5,508 nt of DNA from an uncultured Opitutia bacterium (GCA_903829855.1 CAIKRN010000067.1:1-5508), one strand, 5' to 3'; counted from the first letter of the stretch, positions 1-5,508 are shown. Program-made: numbers and translations. Notes: a model not told the origin generated them from the sequence alone.

Positions 1-369
1 ATGAACGTCGCCGAGAAGTCCCCTGCCCTGCGGCGCTCGACCGTCGAAGACTTCGTGCGCCTCGCGGCGCCGTTCGCCCCGCACGTGTGCGAGGAGATCT
101 GGGCCCGCCTTGGTCATAAGGAGAACGTCACCGCAGCCGGCTGGCCCAAGCTCGATGCGTCGAAACTCATCGAGACGACCGTCGAGGTCATCTTCCAAGT
201 CAACGGCAAGGTGCGTGCCACGGCTAAGGTTGCCAAGGACATCTCCAAGGATGCCCTCCTGGCGCTGGCCAAGGCCAACACCGACGTTCTCAAGTTCACT
301 GACGGTAAGCCCGTCGTGAAGGAGATTGTCGTCCCGGGCAAACTGGTGAACATCGTCGTCGCCGGCTAA
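1..369 (+). CDS. leuS: Leucyl-tRNA synthetase, C-terminal end (partial)
   Basis: This is the last 122 residues of leucyl-tRNA synthetase, the cytoplasmic class I enzyme that charges tRNA-Leu with leucine. Residues about 10-40 (LAAPFAPHVCEEIWARLG) match the conserved end of the helical anticodon-binding domain. Residues about 60-121 match the small C-terminal domain that contacts the tRNA, with the hallmark FQVNGKVRA and the closing VPGKLVNIVV. The family is usually 800-870 residues, so most of the gene lies upstream. The ATG at position 1 is almost certainly an internal methionine and not the start. The stop TAA is at 367-369, followed about 20 bases later by a strong terminator. It is a housekeeping gene, not functionally tied to the sugar-acid genes beyond it. 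The identification is firm because the C-terminal motifs are very characteristic. Confidence 0.96.
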   Translation: MNVAEKSPALRRSTVEDFVRLAAPFAPHVCEEIWARLGHKENVTAAGWPKLDASKLIETTVEVIFQVNGKVRATAKVAKDISKDALLALAKANTDVLKFTDGKPVVKEIVVPGKLVNIVVAG

Positions 370-388
370 GCTCCGCGCGCCGCACCAA

Positions 389-420
389 TAAAAAGGGCCC
401 CATCACTGGGGCCCTTTTTA
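389..420. terminator. Bidirectional intrinsic terminator between leuS and the transporter gene
   Basis: A perfect 13-bp inverted repeat (389-401 pairing with 408-420) encloses a 6-base loop, ATCACT. The core of each arm is GGGCCCC or its complement, and the outer part is A5 on the left and T5 on the right. Read on the plus strand the hairpin ends in a T run, as needed to end leuS. Read on the minus strand it also ends in a T run, as needed to end the convergent transporter gene, whose stop is only 20 bases away. One element therefore probably serves both genes. The function is inferred from structure. Confidence 0.93.
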
Positions 421-439
421 CTTACAAGTGCGGCGAGTC

Positions 440-1672
440 TCAGACGTCGGCCATCTCTAACCTCGGTACCAGCATGTGGTGGATAGCGAAGGCAATCACG
501 TAGGCGAAGGCACAAAAACCGAAGAGGACGGCGTAGCCATTGACGTTCGCATCCAGAATGCGACCGGCGACGATCGGGAAAATCATCCCGCCGATCGAAC
601 CCACAAAACCACCGAGGCCGGAGACCGAAGCCACGGCCTCCTTCGGGAAGGTGTCAGAGATTGTAGCGTAAAGACTAGCCGACCACGCCTGGTGAGCAGA
701 GGCACCGAAAGCGATGAGCAACACAGACTCCCACATACCCAACCCCCGGACAAAGAAAATGGGCAACGAACAGAGGGCAAAGATGAGCATGGAGACCTTG
801 CGGACTTTCACGATGTCATGCCCACTCTCTGCTAGGCGCTTCACCAGCCAGGTAGAGAAGATGCTAAGGACCGTCACAATCCCGTAAAGCACCACCAGTG
901 GCAGTGCGGAAGCCTTGATATCGAGGTGCTGCTCTCGCTTGAAATAATCTGGAAGCCAAATCAGATAGAACCACCAGACGGGGTCAGTGAGGAATTTACA
1001 GACCATATAGGCCCAGGCTTGTCGCTTGCCCAGCAAGCTGAGCCACGGCACTTTACGCGTGGAAGTAATTTCTTCCTCGGGGAGTTTGGGGGCTTCTCGG
1101 AAGAGCGGGATCCAGAAAAAGACCCAGATAACACCCAGAATGCCCGCTCCGACAAAGGTGGAGCGCCATCCGTAGTTGATGGCAATGAGAGGAATGATCG
1201 CCGGGGCGATGAGTGCGCCAATGTTGGTACCAGAGTTAAACAGGGCGTTGGCAAAGGCACGCTCCGAGCGCGGAAACCATTGGGCGACCGTTTTAATTGC
1301 CGCGGGGAAATTACCTCCCTCGCCGACACCAAGCGCTACACGTGCCCATCGAAAACCCGCCACCGAACCAACCAAGGCGTGGGCAGATGCAGCGGCCGAC
1401 CAAGCTAAAATTGAAGCCGCGTAACCAATTTTCACGCCAAACCGATCGATGAACCAGCCAAAGCCAACCAGACCAAAAGCATAGGCCGCCTGGAAAGCCG
1501 AGTTCACATAGCCGTACTGCTCGTTCGTCCAACCAAGCTCCGAGTCGAGCATCGGCTTGAGTAGTGCCAGAATCTGCCGGTCGATATAGTTGATCGTCGT
1601 TGCGAAGAACAGCAGGGCCAGAATGACCCATCGATGCGAAGGGGCACCAGTGTTTGAGGCAGAGGTCGACAT
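440..1672 (-). CDS. MFS transporter, hexuronate/sugar-acid (ExuT/DgoT/KguT-like) type
   Basis: This encodes a 410-residue inner-membrane permease of the anion:cation symporter branch of the major facilitator superfamily, whose members take up hexuronates, galactonate, 2-ketogluconate and similar organic acids with protons. What is seen: about 12 hydrophobic segments; NYIDRQILALL at residues 28-38 in the first helix; the loop motif GWFIDRFGVKIG at 72-83; the branch-typical stretch RVALGVGEGGNFPAAIKTVA at 111-130 and QWFPRSERA just after it; and WWFYLIWLPDYF at 233-244. Asp31, Arg32 and Glu118 fall where DgoT has its proton-coupling and substrate residues (family knowledge, aligned by eye). The start chosen is the ATG at 1672. 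An in-frame extension to 1810 would overlap the divergent gene and adds a non-membrane, low-quality N-terminus. No Shine-Dalgarno lies at normal distance. Base composition is lower in GC than the divergent enzyme genes. Its position back-to-back with sugar-acid enzymes suggests it imports their substrate; the exact substrate is unknown. Confidence 0.88.
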   Translation of the reverse strand: MSTSASNTGAPSHRWVILALLFFATTINYIDRQILALLKPMLDSELGWTNEQYGYVNSAFQAAYAFGLVGFGWFIDRFGVKIGYAASILAWSAAASAHALVGSVAGFRWARVALGVGEGGNFPAAIKTVAQWFPRSERAFANALFNSGTNIGALIAPAIIPLIAINYGWRSTFVGAGILGVIWVFFWIPLFREAPKLPEEEITSTRKVPWLSLLGKRQAWAYMVCKFLTDPVWWFYLIWLPDYFKREQHLDIKASALPLVVLYGIVTVLSIFSTWLVKRLAESGHDIVKVRKVSMLIFALCSLPIFFVRGLGMWESVLLIAFGASAHQAWSASLYATISDTFPKEAVASVSGLGGFVGSIGGMIFPIVAGRILDANVNGYAVLFGFCAFAYVIAFAIHHMLVPRLEMADV

Positions 1673-1683
1673 AATTTCGGGGT

Positions 1684-1697
1684 GTTTGCTAACAAAC
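1684..1697. repeat. Short inverted repeat in the transporter leader
   Basis: GTTTGCTAACAAAC is a 14-bp imperfect palindrome: GTTTG pairs with CAAAC, and the central TA also matches (6 of 7 pairs). It lies 12 bases upstream of the transporter ATG. It could be a repressor operator inside the transporter's leader, or a weak RNA hairpin. On the minus strand it sits between a distant AGGGAG (1699-1704) and the start codon. Chance occurrence is quite possible. Confidence 0.25.
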
Positions 1698-1732
1698 GCT
1701 CCCTTTTGACTATGTCGACCCCAGAAGTCCTG

Positions 1733-1762
1733 TTGACGAAACCGCCCCTGAAAGCCACTAAT
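1733..1762 (+). promoter_or_regulatory. Candidate sigma70-type promoter for the enzyme operon
   Basis: TTGACG (1733-1738, 5 of 6 to the -35 consensus) is followed after 18 bases by ACTAAT (1757-1762, 4 of 6 to the -10 consensus). Transcription would start near 1769, leaving a leader of about 13 bases before the ATG at 1782. This would also exclude the in-frame ATG at 1761, which lies inside the -10 box. Predicted by eye only; no expression evidence. Confidence 0.45.
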
Positions 1763-1769
1763 GGACGAG

Positions 1770-1775
1770 ATTATA
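1770..1775 (-). promoter_or_regulatory. Candidate -10 box for the transporter gene
   Basis: On the minus strand this reads TATAAT, a perfect -10 hexamer. No good -35 box is seen 16-18 bases upstream, so an activator or weak basal activity would have to be assumed. A start near 1763 would give the transporter mRNA a leader of about 90 bases. The box lies only 7 bases from the plus-strand -10 candidate, so the two polymerases could not bind together. Confidence 0.35.
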
Positions 1776-1781
1776 TCCATA

Positions 1782-2765
1782 ATGAAGCCGCGTATTCTTC
1801 TCACGACCACCTCCTTTCAGGACACACCCGGAGAACACCACAAGTTGCTCGCCGAAACAGGCTGGGAAGTCGTCACCGCCCGGGGGCCGCTCAATGAAGC
1901 GGACACCTTGGCGCTGATGGGGCAATTCGACGGCTACATCTGCGGCGACGACATGATCACCGCTGCGGTCATCGAGAAGGCCCTGCCGCGCCTGAAGGTC
2001 GTCTCGAAGTATGGTATTGGCGTCGATAAGATCGATGTGAAGACCCTCACAGCCAAAGGCATCCCCCTGCTCTTCACCCCCGGCGTCAACCACACCACGG
2101 TAGCGGAGCATACTTTCCTCCTCCTGCTGGCCATGGAGAAGAACTTCTATTTCCACACGGACTCCACCCGCTCCGGCGGCTGGAAGCGTAAGACGGGCCA
2201 CGAGCTACTCGACAAGACGATCGGTATCATCGGTATGGGCCGCATTGGTAAGGAAGTCGCCATCCGCGCCCGCGCCTTCGGCATGAAGGTAATCGGCTTC
2301 GACCTCTATTGGGACGATAAGTTCGCCGCGCAATATGACGTGAAGCGTGCTACCACGATGGACGAAGTCTTCGCGGCCTCCGACTACCTCTCGCTCCACA
2401 CCAACCTGACCCCGGAGACCCGCGACCTGATCCGTGCCGAGAACATCGCCAAGATGAAGAAGGGCGTGCTCATTCTCAACTGCGCCCGCGGTGAAATCGT
2501 CCACACCGACGACATCGCCGCCGCACTGAAGTCCGGCCAAGTCGGCGGCTACGGCACCGACGTGCTTGACGAAGAGCCACCCCGCGCCGACCACCCGCTC
2601 ACGAAGCTTCCGAACTGCATCGTCACGCCGCACATCGGATCGCGCACCGCCGAAAGCGTCCAGCGCCAGGCCGTCGCCGCCGTCACAAATCTCATTCGCG
2701 CCATGCATGGCGAAAAGCCCCTCGCGCAGATTAATCCCGAAGTCCCGGTGCAGAAAGTCGTCTAA
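1782..2765 (+). CDS. D-2-hydroxyacid dehydrogenase, phosphoglycerate-dehydrogenase-like
   Basis: This encodes a 327-residue NAD-dependent oxidoreductase of the D-isomer-specific 2-hydroxyacid dehydrogenase family, which interconverts 2-hydroxy acids and 2-keto acids in the cytoplasm. The N-terminal part carries KPRILLTTTSFQDTPG and KYGIGVDKID (77-86), typical of phosphoglycerate-dehydrogenase-like members. The Rossmann motif GMGRIG is at 151-156, with Asp174 ending the second strand, which favours NAD over NADP. The catalytic triad is visible: Arg236 (CARGEIV), Glu265 (DEEPP) and His284 (TPHIG). There is no C-terminal ACT domain, so a role as the serine-pathway SerA is unlikely. The start at 1782 gives the usual family N-terminus; an ATG 21 bases earlier adds MDEIISI and overlaps the candidate -10 box. 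First gene of a probable four-gene operon, 22 bases before the next. The substrate is unknown; candidates are a 2-ketoaldonate (as for GhrB or KguD) or a smaller hydroxyacid. Confidence 0.9.
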   Translation: MKPRILLTTTSFQDTPGEHHKLLAETGWEVVTARGPLNEADTLALMGQFDGYICGDDMITAAVIEKALPRLKVVSKYGIGVDKIDVKTLTAKGIPLLFTPGVNHTTVAEHTFLLLLAMEKNFYFHTDSTRSGGWKRKTGHELLDKTIGIIGMGRIGKEVAIRARAFGMKVIGFDLYWDDKFAAQYDVKRATTMDEVFAASDYLSLHTNLTPETRDLIRAENIAKMKKGVLILNCARGEIVHTDDIAAALKSGQVGGYGTDVLDEEPPRADHPLTKLPNCIVTPHIGSRTAESVQRQAVAAVTNLIRAMHGEKPLAQINPEVPVQKVV

Positions 2766-2787
2766 CCTCCCACCCGAAACCTTACCC

Positions 2788-3882
2788 ATGAGCGAAGTTT
2801 TTTACGTCGTCCCCCGCGAAGCCCACGAGGCACTCGTCACCGCAGCCTACATTAAGCGTGGCTTCGGTGCTAAGGAATCAGCCCAGGCCGCCCAGATGGC
2901 CAGCATGGCCACTTACCACGGCATTCGCACCCACAACGCCCTCAAGGCACTCCACCTCGACGAACTTTTCGGCTCTGGCGCCAAAGTGCCAGGTTGCACG
3001 CCCAATGCGACCGTCACCAAGAAGGCCTCTCGCTTTGAAGCCGCCGAAGTCTGGGATGCCCACCAGAAACTCGGCCAGGCTGTGGCCGTCGATGCTATCA
3101 ATCGCTGCATCGAACTCGCCGATAAATACGGCGTGGGTACGGTTTCCGTCGACAACGCCTTCCACTACCTCTGGGGCGGTGGCTACGTCATGGATGCCGC
3201 TAAACGTGGCTATATCGCTTATACGAATTGCACCGCGACGCTCGCCGAAGTCGTCCCCTTCCAAGGCAAGCACCCCACCCTCGGTACCAATCCGCACTCC
3301 TGGGGCTTCCCTACGACGGATGCCGTCGGCTTCCCGATTGTGATCGACTGGGCCACCTCCGTCATCGCCATGGGCCGCGTCCAGGTGCTCAAGCGCGAAG
3401 GCAAGATGCTCCCACCCGACGCCGCCGTGGACAAAGACGGCAAGGTCACCCTCGACCCTAATCAAGCTGTGTCGCTCATCCCCTTCGGCGCCCATAAAGG
3501 CTACGGACTTTCGCTCATCAACGAGATTGTCGCCGGCTTCATCGGCGGCTCCCTGCCGACTATCCGCAGCCGCACGCACGTCCCTGGCGAGAAACAGGCT
3601 TGTGCGTTCTTCTTCCAAGTCATCCACCCGGACGCCATCAGTTCCGGCGTCTTCGCCCAGGGTCGAAGCCAGTCCGACAACGTGAAGGCGGTCCTCGCCG
3701 ACGTACTCGGCCATGGCAACGAGAAGTGCATGCTCCCGGGCCAACTGGAAGCAGCGGCCGCTGCGCGCAGTGAAAAGGCTGGTGGCCTGCTGTTCTCTAA
3801 GGCTGAAATCGAAGAGTTCAATAAAGTCGCTGAACACATTGGCCATCAGCCGTTCGACCTCGCCACCCTGCCCACGGCCTAA
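2788..3882 (+). CDS. Malate/L-lactate dehydrogenase-family (Ldh_2) oxidoreductase
   Basis: This encodes a 364-residue enzyme of the Ldh_2 family (YiaK 2,3-diketo-L-gulonate reductase, ureidoglycolate dehydrogenase, ComC sulfolactate dehydrogenase, YlbC-type). Its fold is unrelated to classical Rossmann dehydrogenases. Visible family landmarks: YHGIRTH at 43-49, where His44 and Arg47 align with YiaK SHGVNR; NAFHYLWGGGY at 123-133, with the second conserved His126; LGTNPHSWGFPT at 165-176; and the cofactor-region motif PFGAHKGYGLSL at 232-243. Length is normal for the family. A Tyr replaces the usual Ser before His44, which may affect substrate choice. The start at 2788 yields the normal N-terminus; the open frame back to 2566 merely runs through the end of the preceding gene. 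It is 22 bases after that gene and 36 bases before the kinase, so probably cotranscribed. No Shine-Dalgarno is seen. Family assignment is strong; the substrate is not determinable. Confidence 0.92.
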   Translation: MSEVFYVVPREAHEALVTAAYIKRGFGAKESAQAAQMASMATYHGIRTHNALKALHLDELFGSGAKVPGCTPNATVTKKASRFEAAEVWDAHQKLGQAVAVDAINRCIELADKYGVGTVSVDNAFHYLWGGGYVMDAAKRGYIAYTNCTATLAEVVPFQGKHPTLGTNPHSWGFPTTDAVGFPIVIDWATSVIAMGRVQVLKREGKMLPPDAAVDKDGKVTLDPNQAVSLIPFGAHKGYGLSLINEIVAGFIGGSLPTIRSRTHVPGEKQACAFFFQVIHPDAISSGVFAQGRSQSDNVKAVLADVLGHGNEKCMLPGQLEAAAAARSEKAGGLLFSKAEIEEFNKVAEHIGHQPFDLATLPTA

Positions 3883-3918
3883 GCACCCTCACCTTAAAAC
3901 CCAACCCTCCTCACAACC

Positions 3919-5016
3919 ATGGCTCTTCAGATCAAGTCGGCGAAGGAATGCACCTTCGACCAAGTATCCCTCGGTGAAATCATGCTCCGGCTCGACCCAG
4001 GCGAAGGCCGCGTGCGCACCGCGCGTCAGTTCCAGGCCTGGGAAGGCGGCGGCGAATACAACGTCGCTCGCGGCCTCCGCAAGTGCTTCAACCTGCGCAC
4101 TTCCGTGTGCACGGCGTTCGTCGACAACGAGGTCGGCCGCCTGCTCGAAGACTTCGTGATGCAGGGCGGCGTGAACACCGACTTCATCAAGTGGCGCGAG
4201 GACGACGGCATCGGCCGCACGGTCCGCAACGGCCTCAACTTCACCGAGCGTGGCTTCGGTATCCGCGGCGCCGTCGGCGTCCCGGACCGCGGCAACACCG
4301 CTGCCTCGCAGATCAAGCCCGGCGACTTCGACTGGGAATACCTCTTCGGTAAACTCGGCGTCCGCTGGCTCCACACCGGAGGCATCTTCGCGGCTCTTTC
4401 TGAAACTACCGCGCAGGCCACCATCGAAGCGGTCAAGGCCGCCAAGAAACACGGCACCATCGTCTCCTACGACCTGAACTATCGCCCGTCCCTCTGGAAG
4501 ACCATCGGCGGACTTAAGAAAGCCCAAGAAGTGAATCGCGAAATTGCCAAGTATGTCGACGTGATGATCGGCAACGAAGAAGACTTCACCGCCTCCCTTG
4601 GCTTCGAGGTCAAGGGTGCCGACCACAGCCTCTCACATATTGAGACCCAAGCTTTCAAAGATATGATTGGAGAAGCCGTGAAGCAGTTCCCGAACTTCAA
4701 GGTCGCCGCCACCACGCTGCGCCGCGTGATCACCGCCACGAAGAACGACTGGAGCGCCATCTGCTGGCACGATGGCAAGTTCTACGACAGCATCCAGTTC
4801 CCTGAGCTCGAGATCCTCGATCGCGTCGGCGGTGGCGACAGCTTCGCCTCGGGCCTGGTCTTCGGCTTCCTCGAGCACAACGACGCCCAAAAGGCCGTGA
4901 ACTACGGTGCCGCTCATGGCGCACTGGCGTCCACGACCCCCGGCGACACATCGATGGTCACCCGCAAGGAAGTCGAGAAACAGCTCTCCGGCGGCGGCGC
5001 CCGCGTCGTCCGCTAA
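3919..5016 (+). CDS. PfkB-family sugar kinase, probable 2-keto-3-deoxygluconate (KDG) kinase
   Basis: This encodes a 365-residue carbohydrate kinase of the PfkB/ribokinase family, which transfers phosphate from ATP to a sugar or sugar acid. What is seen: SLGEIMLRLDPGEG at 17-30; the glycine-rich substrate-side EGGGEYNVARGL at 42-53; DLNYRPSLW at 185-193, a stretch shared with KDG kinases; IGNEEDF at 217-223; and the C-terminal signature DRVGGGDSFASGL at 301-313 with catalytic Asp307. DR(V/I)GGGD in place of the commoner GAGD is seen in KDG kinases, which supports that reading. The segment about 103-140 (NFTERGFGIRGAVGVPDRG...) is longer than in the E. coli-type enzyme, and total length is above the usual 310-340. 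KDG kinase would feed 2-keto-3-deoxy-6-phosphogluconate into the Entner-Doudoroff aldolase. 2-ketogluconate kinase (KguK) is the main alternative. The start follows a 36-base gap with no Shine-Dalgarno. Confidence 0.85.
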   Translation: MALQIKSAKECTFDQVSLGEIMLRLDPGEGRVRTARQFQAWEGGGEYNVARGLRKCFNLRTSVCTAFVDNEVGRLLEDFVMQGGVNTDFIKWREDDGIGRTVRNGLNFTERGFGIRGAVGVPDRGNTAASQIKPGDFDWEYLFGKLGVRWLHTGGIFAALSETTAQATIEAVKAAKKHGTIVSYDLNYRPSLWKTIGGLKKAQEVNREIAKYVDVMIGNEEDFTASLGFEVKGADHSLSHIETQAFKDMIGEAVKQFPNFKVAATTLRRVITATKNDWSAICWHDGKFYDSIQFPELEILDRVGGGDSFASGLVFGFLEHNDAQKAVNYGAAHGALASTTPGDTSMVTRKEVEKQLSGGGARVVR

Positions 5017-5034
5017 GCGCCCACCCTCCCCCTA

Positions 5035-5060
5035 TACTCCTTACTCCTTACTCCTTACTC
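5035..5060 (+). repeat. Heptanucleotide tandem repeat upstream of the SDR gene
   Basis: Three exact copies of TACTCCT (5035-5041, 5042-5048, 5049-5055) are followed by a five-base partial copy, TACTC. The array ends 7 bases before the SDR start codon, in a 51-base gap made almost wholly of C, T and A. Its length could vary by slippage. Any effect on translation of the SDR gene is a guess. Confidence 0.8.
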
Positions 5061-5067
5061 TAGTCCC

Positions 5068-5508
5068 ATGTCCTCTCTCGATCTCTTCTCCCTCCAAGGC
5101 CGCACGGCCGTCGTCATCGGCGGCACCGGTGAACTCTGCGGCGCCATGGCCGAAGGCTTCGCCTCCGCTGGAGCTCACGTCATCCTCGTCGGCCGCGACC
5201 CCGCCAAGGCCGATGCCCGGCTCGCCAAGATCAAGGCCGCTGGCGGCTCTGGTGAATTCCGCTCATGCGAAGCTACCGTCAAGGCCGACCTCATCAAGTT
5301 GCGCGACGAAATCCTCGCCCAGCACGGCAAGGTCGACGTCCTCGTCAATGGTGCCGGCGTGAACTCGCCCACGCCCTTCTTCGAAATCGACGAAGCTCAG
5401 CTTGATAAGATTCTCACCGTAAATATCAAAGGCGTCGTCTTCGGCTGCCAGGTGTTCGGCGAAGCGATGGTCAAGGCCGGCAAGGGCTCGATCATCAACC
5501 TCGGCTCG
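5068..5508 (+). CDS. SDR-family oxidoreductase, N-terminal part (cut by window end); possible mannonate/fructuronate oxidoreductase type
   Basis: The frame is open from the ATG at 5068 to the last base with no stop, giving 147 residues of a short-chain dehydrogenase/reductase whose family is about 250-280 long. What is seen: the Rossmann strand and glycine motif AVVIGGTGELCG (14-25), a variant of TGxxxGxG; VGRD at 41-44 after the second strand, where Arg43 may hint at NADP use; VNGAGVN at 93-99, in place of NNAG; VNIKG with the structural Asn119; and IINLGS, where Ser147 aligns with the catalytic serine. The YxxxK pair lies beyond the window. The opening DLFSLQGRTAVVIGGTG recalls SDR-type D-mannonate oxidoreductases (UxuB of the Bacillus kind), which would fit with a KDG kinase, but other sugar-acid SDRs, such as a 3-deoxy-2,5-diketo acid reductase or a gluconate 5-dehydrogenase, are equally open. 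It lies 51 bases after the kinase, in the same direction. Confidence 0.87.
   Translation, partial: MSSLDLFSLQGRTAVVIGGTGELCGAMAEGFASAGAHVILVGRDPAKADARLAKIKAAGGSGEFRSCEATVKADLIKLRDEILAQHGKVDVLVNGAGVNSPTPFFEIDEAQLDKILTVNIKGVVFGCQVFGEAMVKAGKGSIINLGS

Noticed and set aside
926..1408. Plus-strand frame of 160 codons opposite the transporter
   Set aside because: The minus strand has a clear MFS protein with family motifs; the plus-strand translation is low-complexity and charged without recognisable domains.
1673..1810. 46-codon N-terminal extension of the transporter
   Set aside because: It would overlap the divergent gene and cover both promoter candidates; the ATG at 1672 places the first membrane helix at a normal distance.
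2566..2787. Upstream in-frame extension of the Ldh_2 gene
   Set aside because: It reads through the end of the preceding dehydrogenase in another frame, giving a Ser/Arg/Pro-rich tail absent from the family; the ATG at 2788 gives the standard N-terminus.
1758..2789. Two antisense open frames (1758-2201 and 2205-2789) opposite the D-2-hydroxyacid dehydrogenase
   Set aside because: Both mirror the codon bias of the sense gene and resemble no protein family I recognise.
2878..3846. Long antisense open frame of 322 codons opposite the Ldh_2 gene
   Set aside because: It is a shadow of a well-supported gene with biased third positions. Its translation has no recognisable motif and no initiation signal.
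3889..4626. Antisense open frame of 245 codons opposite the kinase gene
   Set aside because: It lies almost wholly opposite a kinase with clear motifs, and its composition mirrors that gene's codon bias. No independent evidence.
4621..4680. AT-richer patch within the kinase gene, considered as an insertion
   Set aside because: The frame is intact and the patch encodes a probably variable surface helix between conserved motifs; no repeats or boundaries flank it.
1..5508. Search for mobile elements, CRISPR arrays, tRNA genes, riboswitches and defence genes
   Set aside because: No transposase, terminal repeats, direct-repeat arrays with spacers, cloverleaf sequence or known riboswitch core was seen; all the coding sequence is accounted for by metabolic or housekeeping genes.

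Overview
The window looks like part of a free-living bacterial chromosome of fairly high GC. Two lines counted by hand from the enzyme genes give about 62%, and three lines from the transporter gene about 54%. Codons in the enzyme genes end mostly in C or G. The gaps between those genes are rich in C and T, nearly lack G, and carry no Shine-Dalgarno sequence. With the gene content, this suggests a Verrucomicrobiota/Opitutae-type or similar sugar-acid-degrading organism. That is an inference; nothing in the window proves the taxon.

Layout: (1) 1-369, plus strand, the 3' end of leuS (leucyl-tRNA synthetase), entering from outside the window. (2) 389-420, a perfect 13-bp hairpin flanked by A and T tracts, which can terminate transcription from both sides. 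(3) 440-1672, minus strand, an MFS transporter resembling the hexuronate/hexonate (ExuT/DgoT/KguT) branch. (4) 1673-1781, a divergent regulatory gap with two closely packed candidate promoters. (5) 1782 to beyond 5508, plus strand, a four-gene run that looks like one operon: a D-2-hydroxyacid dehydrogenase of the phosphoglycerate-dehydrogenase-like group, a malate/L-lactate dehydrogenase-type (Ldh_2) oxidoreductase, a PfkB-family sugar kinase close to 2-keto-3-deoxygluconate kinase, and the N-terminal half of an SDR oxidoreductase cut off by the window end.

Working model: the transporter imports a sugar acid (hexuronate, aldonate or ketoaldonate). The three NAD(P)-type oxidoreductases rearrange its oxidation state and stereochemistry. 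The kinase phosphorylates a 2-keto acid for entry into an Entner-Doudoroff-like lower pathway. The most interesting point is that two unrelated 2-hydroxyacid dehydrogenase families sit side by side. Together they could invert a hydroxyl-bearing carbon through a 2-keto intermediate. The actual substrate cannot be read from the sequence. I saw no mobile element, CRISPR array, tRNA or rRNA, and no sign of a defence system.
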